From JAIEPT01 sp038217425 (lineage in GTDB: Bacteria; Planctomycetota; Planctomycetia; Gemmatales; Gemmataceae): a stretch of 47,451 nt of DNA. The stretch is from contig JBBQPM010000034.1 of the NCBI GenBank assembly GCA_038217425.1, positions 1 through 47,451 of the forward strand. Reading direction: 5' to 3'. Positions 47,451-47,451 of the stretch are shown here, piece by piece (the stretch's first letter is position 1; each line of letters starts with the position of its first letter). The notes below the pieces were generated by a model, which ran no database searches, was not told the DNA's origin, and saw nothing but the letters and a program-made list of their open reading frames with translations. A program made the translations under genes and the position numbers.

Positions 47451-47451
47451 G

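Overview
The window looks like a chromosomal segment of a high-G+C member of the Planctomycetota, probably close to the Gemmata/Gemmataceae group. This is inferred from the gene content and no search was run. The clues are a large PVC-type dehydrogenase/c-type cytochrome, two Tat-exported Gfo/Idh/MocA oxidoreductases, several exported proteins of no known family, a scattered type VI secretion locus with an ImpE/TagJ protein, and gaps packed with long palindromic repeats.

Layout. 1-115 holds the end of a transposase-like reading frame. 340-6680 carries a membrane-anchored TPR protein, an exported protein facing it, a permuted NlpC/P60-like enzyme and a zinc-ribbon membrane protein. 6687-9605 (minus) is a tight operon: infA, an ATP-grasp ligase and a benzoylformate-decarboxylase-like ThDP enzyme. 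9788-10870 is an exported prenyltransferase-repeat protein. 11096-15792 (plus) reads gap, a HEPN protein, a small BolA-like protein, an ABC ATPase and its permease, with overlaps or very short gaps. 15920-16890 has a PduO-type cobalamin adenosyltransferase and a small unknown protein. 17013-25921 is a partial type VI secretion locus: tssK faces away from tssB and tagJ, then comes an intruding block with an orphan antitoxin, a toxin stub and a small membrane protein, then tssF and clpV (tssH). 26173-37205 carries exported proteins, the large PVC cytochrome, a tiny membrane ORF, a glycosyltransferase-like fragment, a two-TM protein, a MazG-like pyrophosphohydrolase and a proline-rich DUF11-like surface protein. 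37548-40837 (minus) is gyrA followed by mog with a 4-base overlap. 41073-44067 (minus) has the two Gfo/Idh/MocA proteins, and 44157-47309 (minus) a hybrid sensor kinase whose first receiver domain lacks its start.

The most striking property is the intergenic DNA. Nearly every gap over about 90 bases contains a long inverted repeat, and these fall into at least eight unrelated families, several with two or more copies here. Family A is REPIN-like: two small hairpins in inverted orientation, six copies in two size classes. The elements also change genes. One extends the TPR reading frame across its convergent neighbour. One sits in frame inside the ATP-grasp gene with a 54-base duplication. One forms nearly the whole 5' leader of a membrane-protein gene. 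One may have removed the start of the sensor kinase.

Other points of interest are the HEPN plus BolA-like pair, the decayed toxin-antitoxin pair with an internally duplicated antitoxin, a low-G+C block inside the cytochrome gene, a GyrA with both usual quinolone-contact residues replaced, and a parS-like 16-base palindrome upstream of the zinc-ribbon gene. I saw no rRNA, tRNA or CRISPR array.
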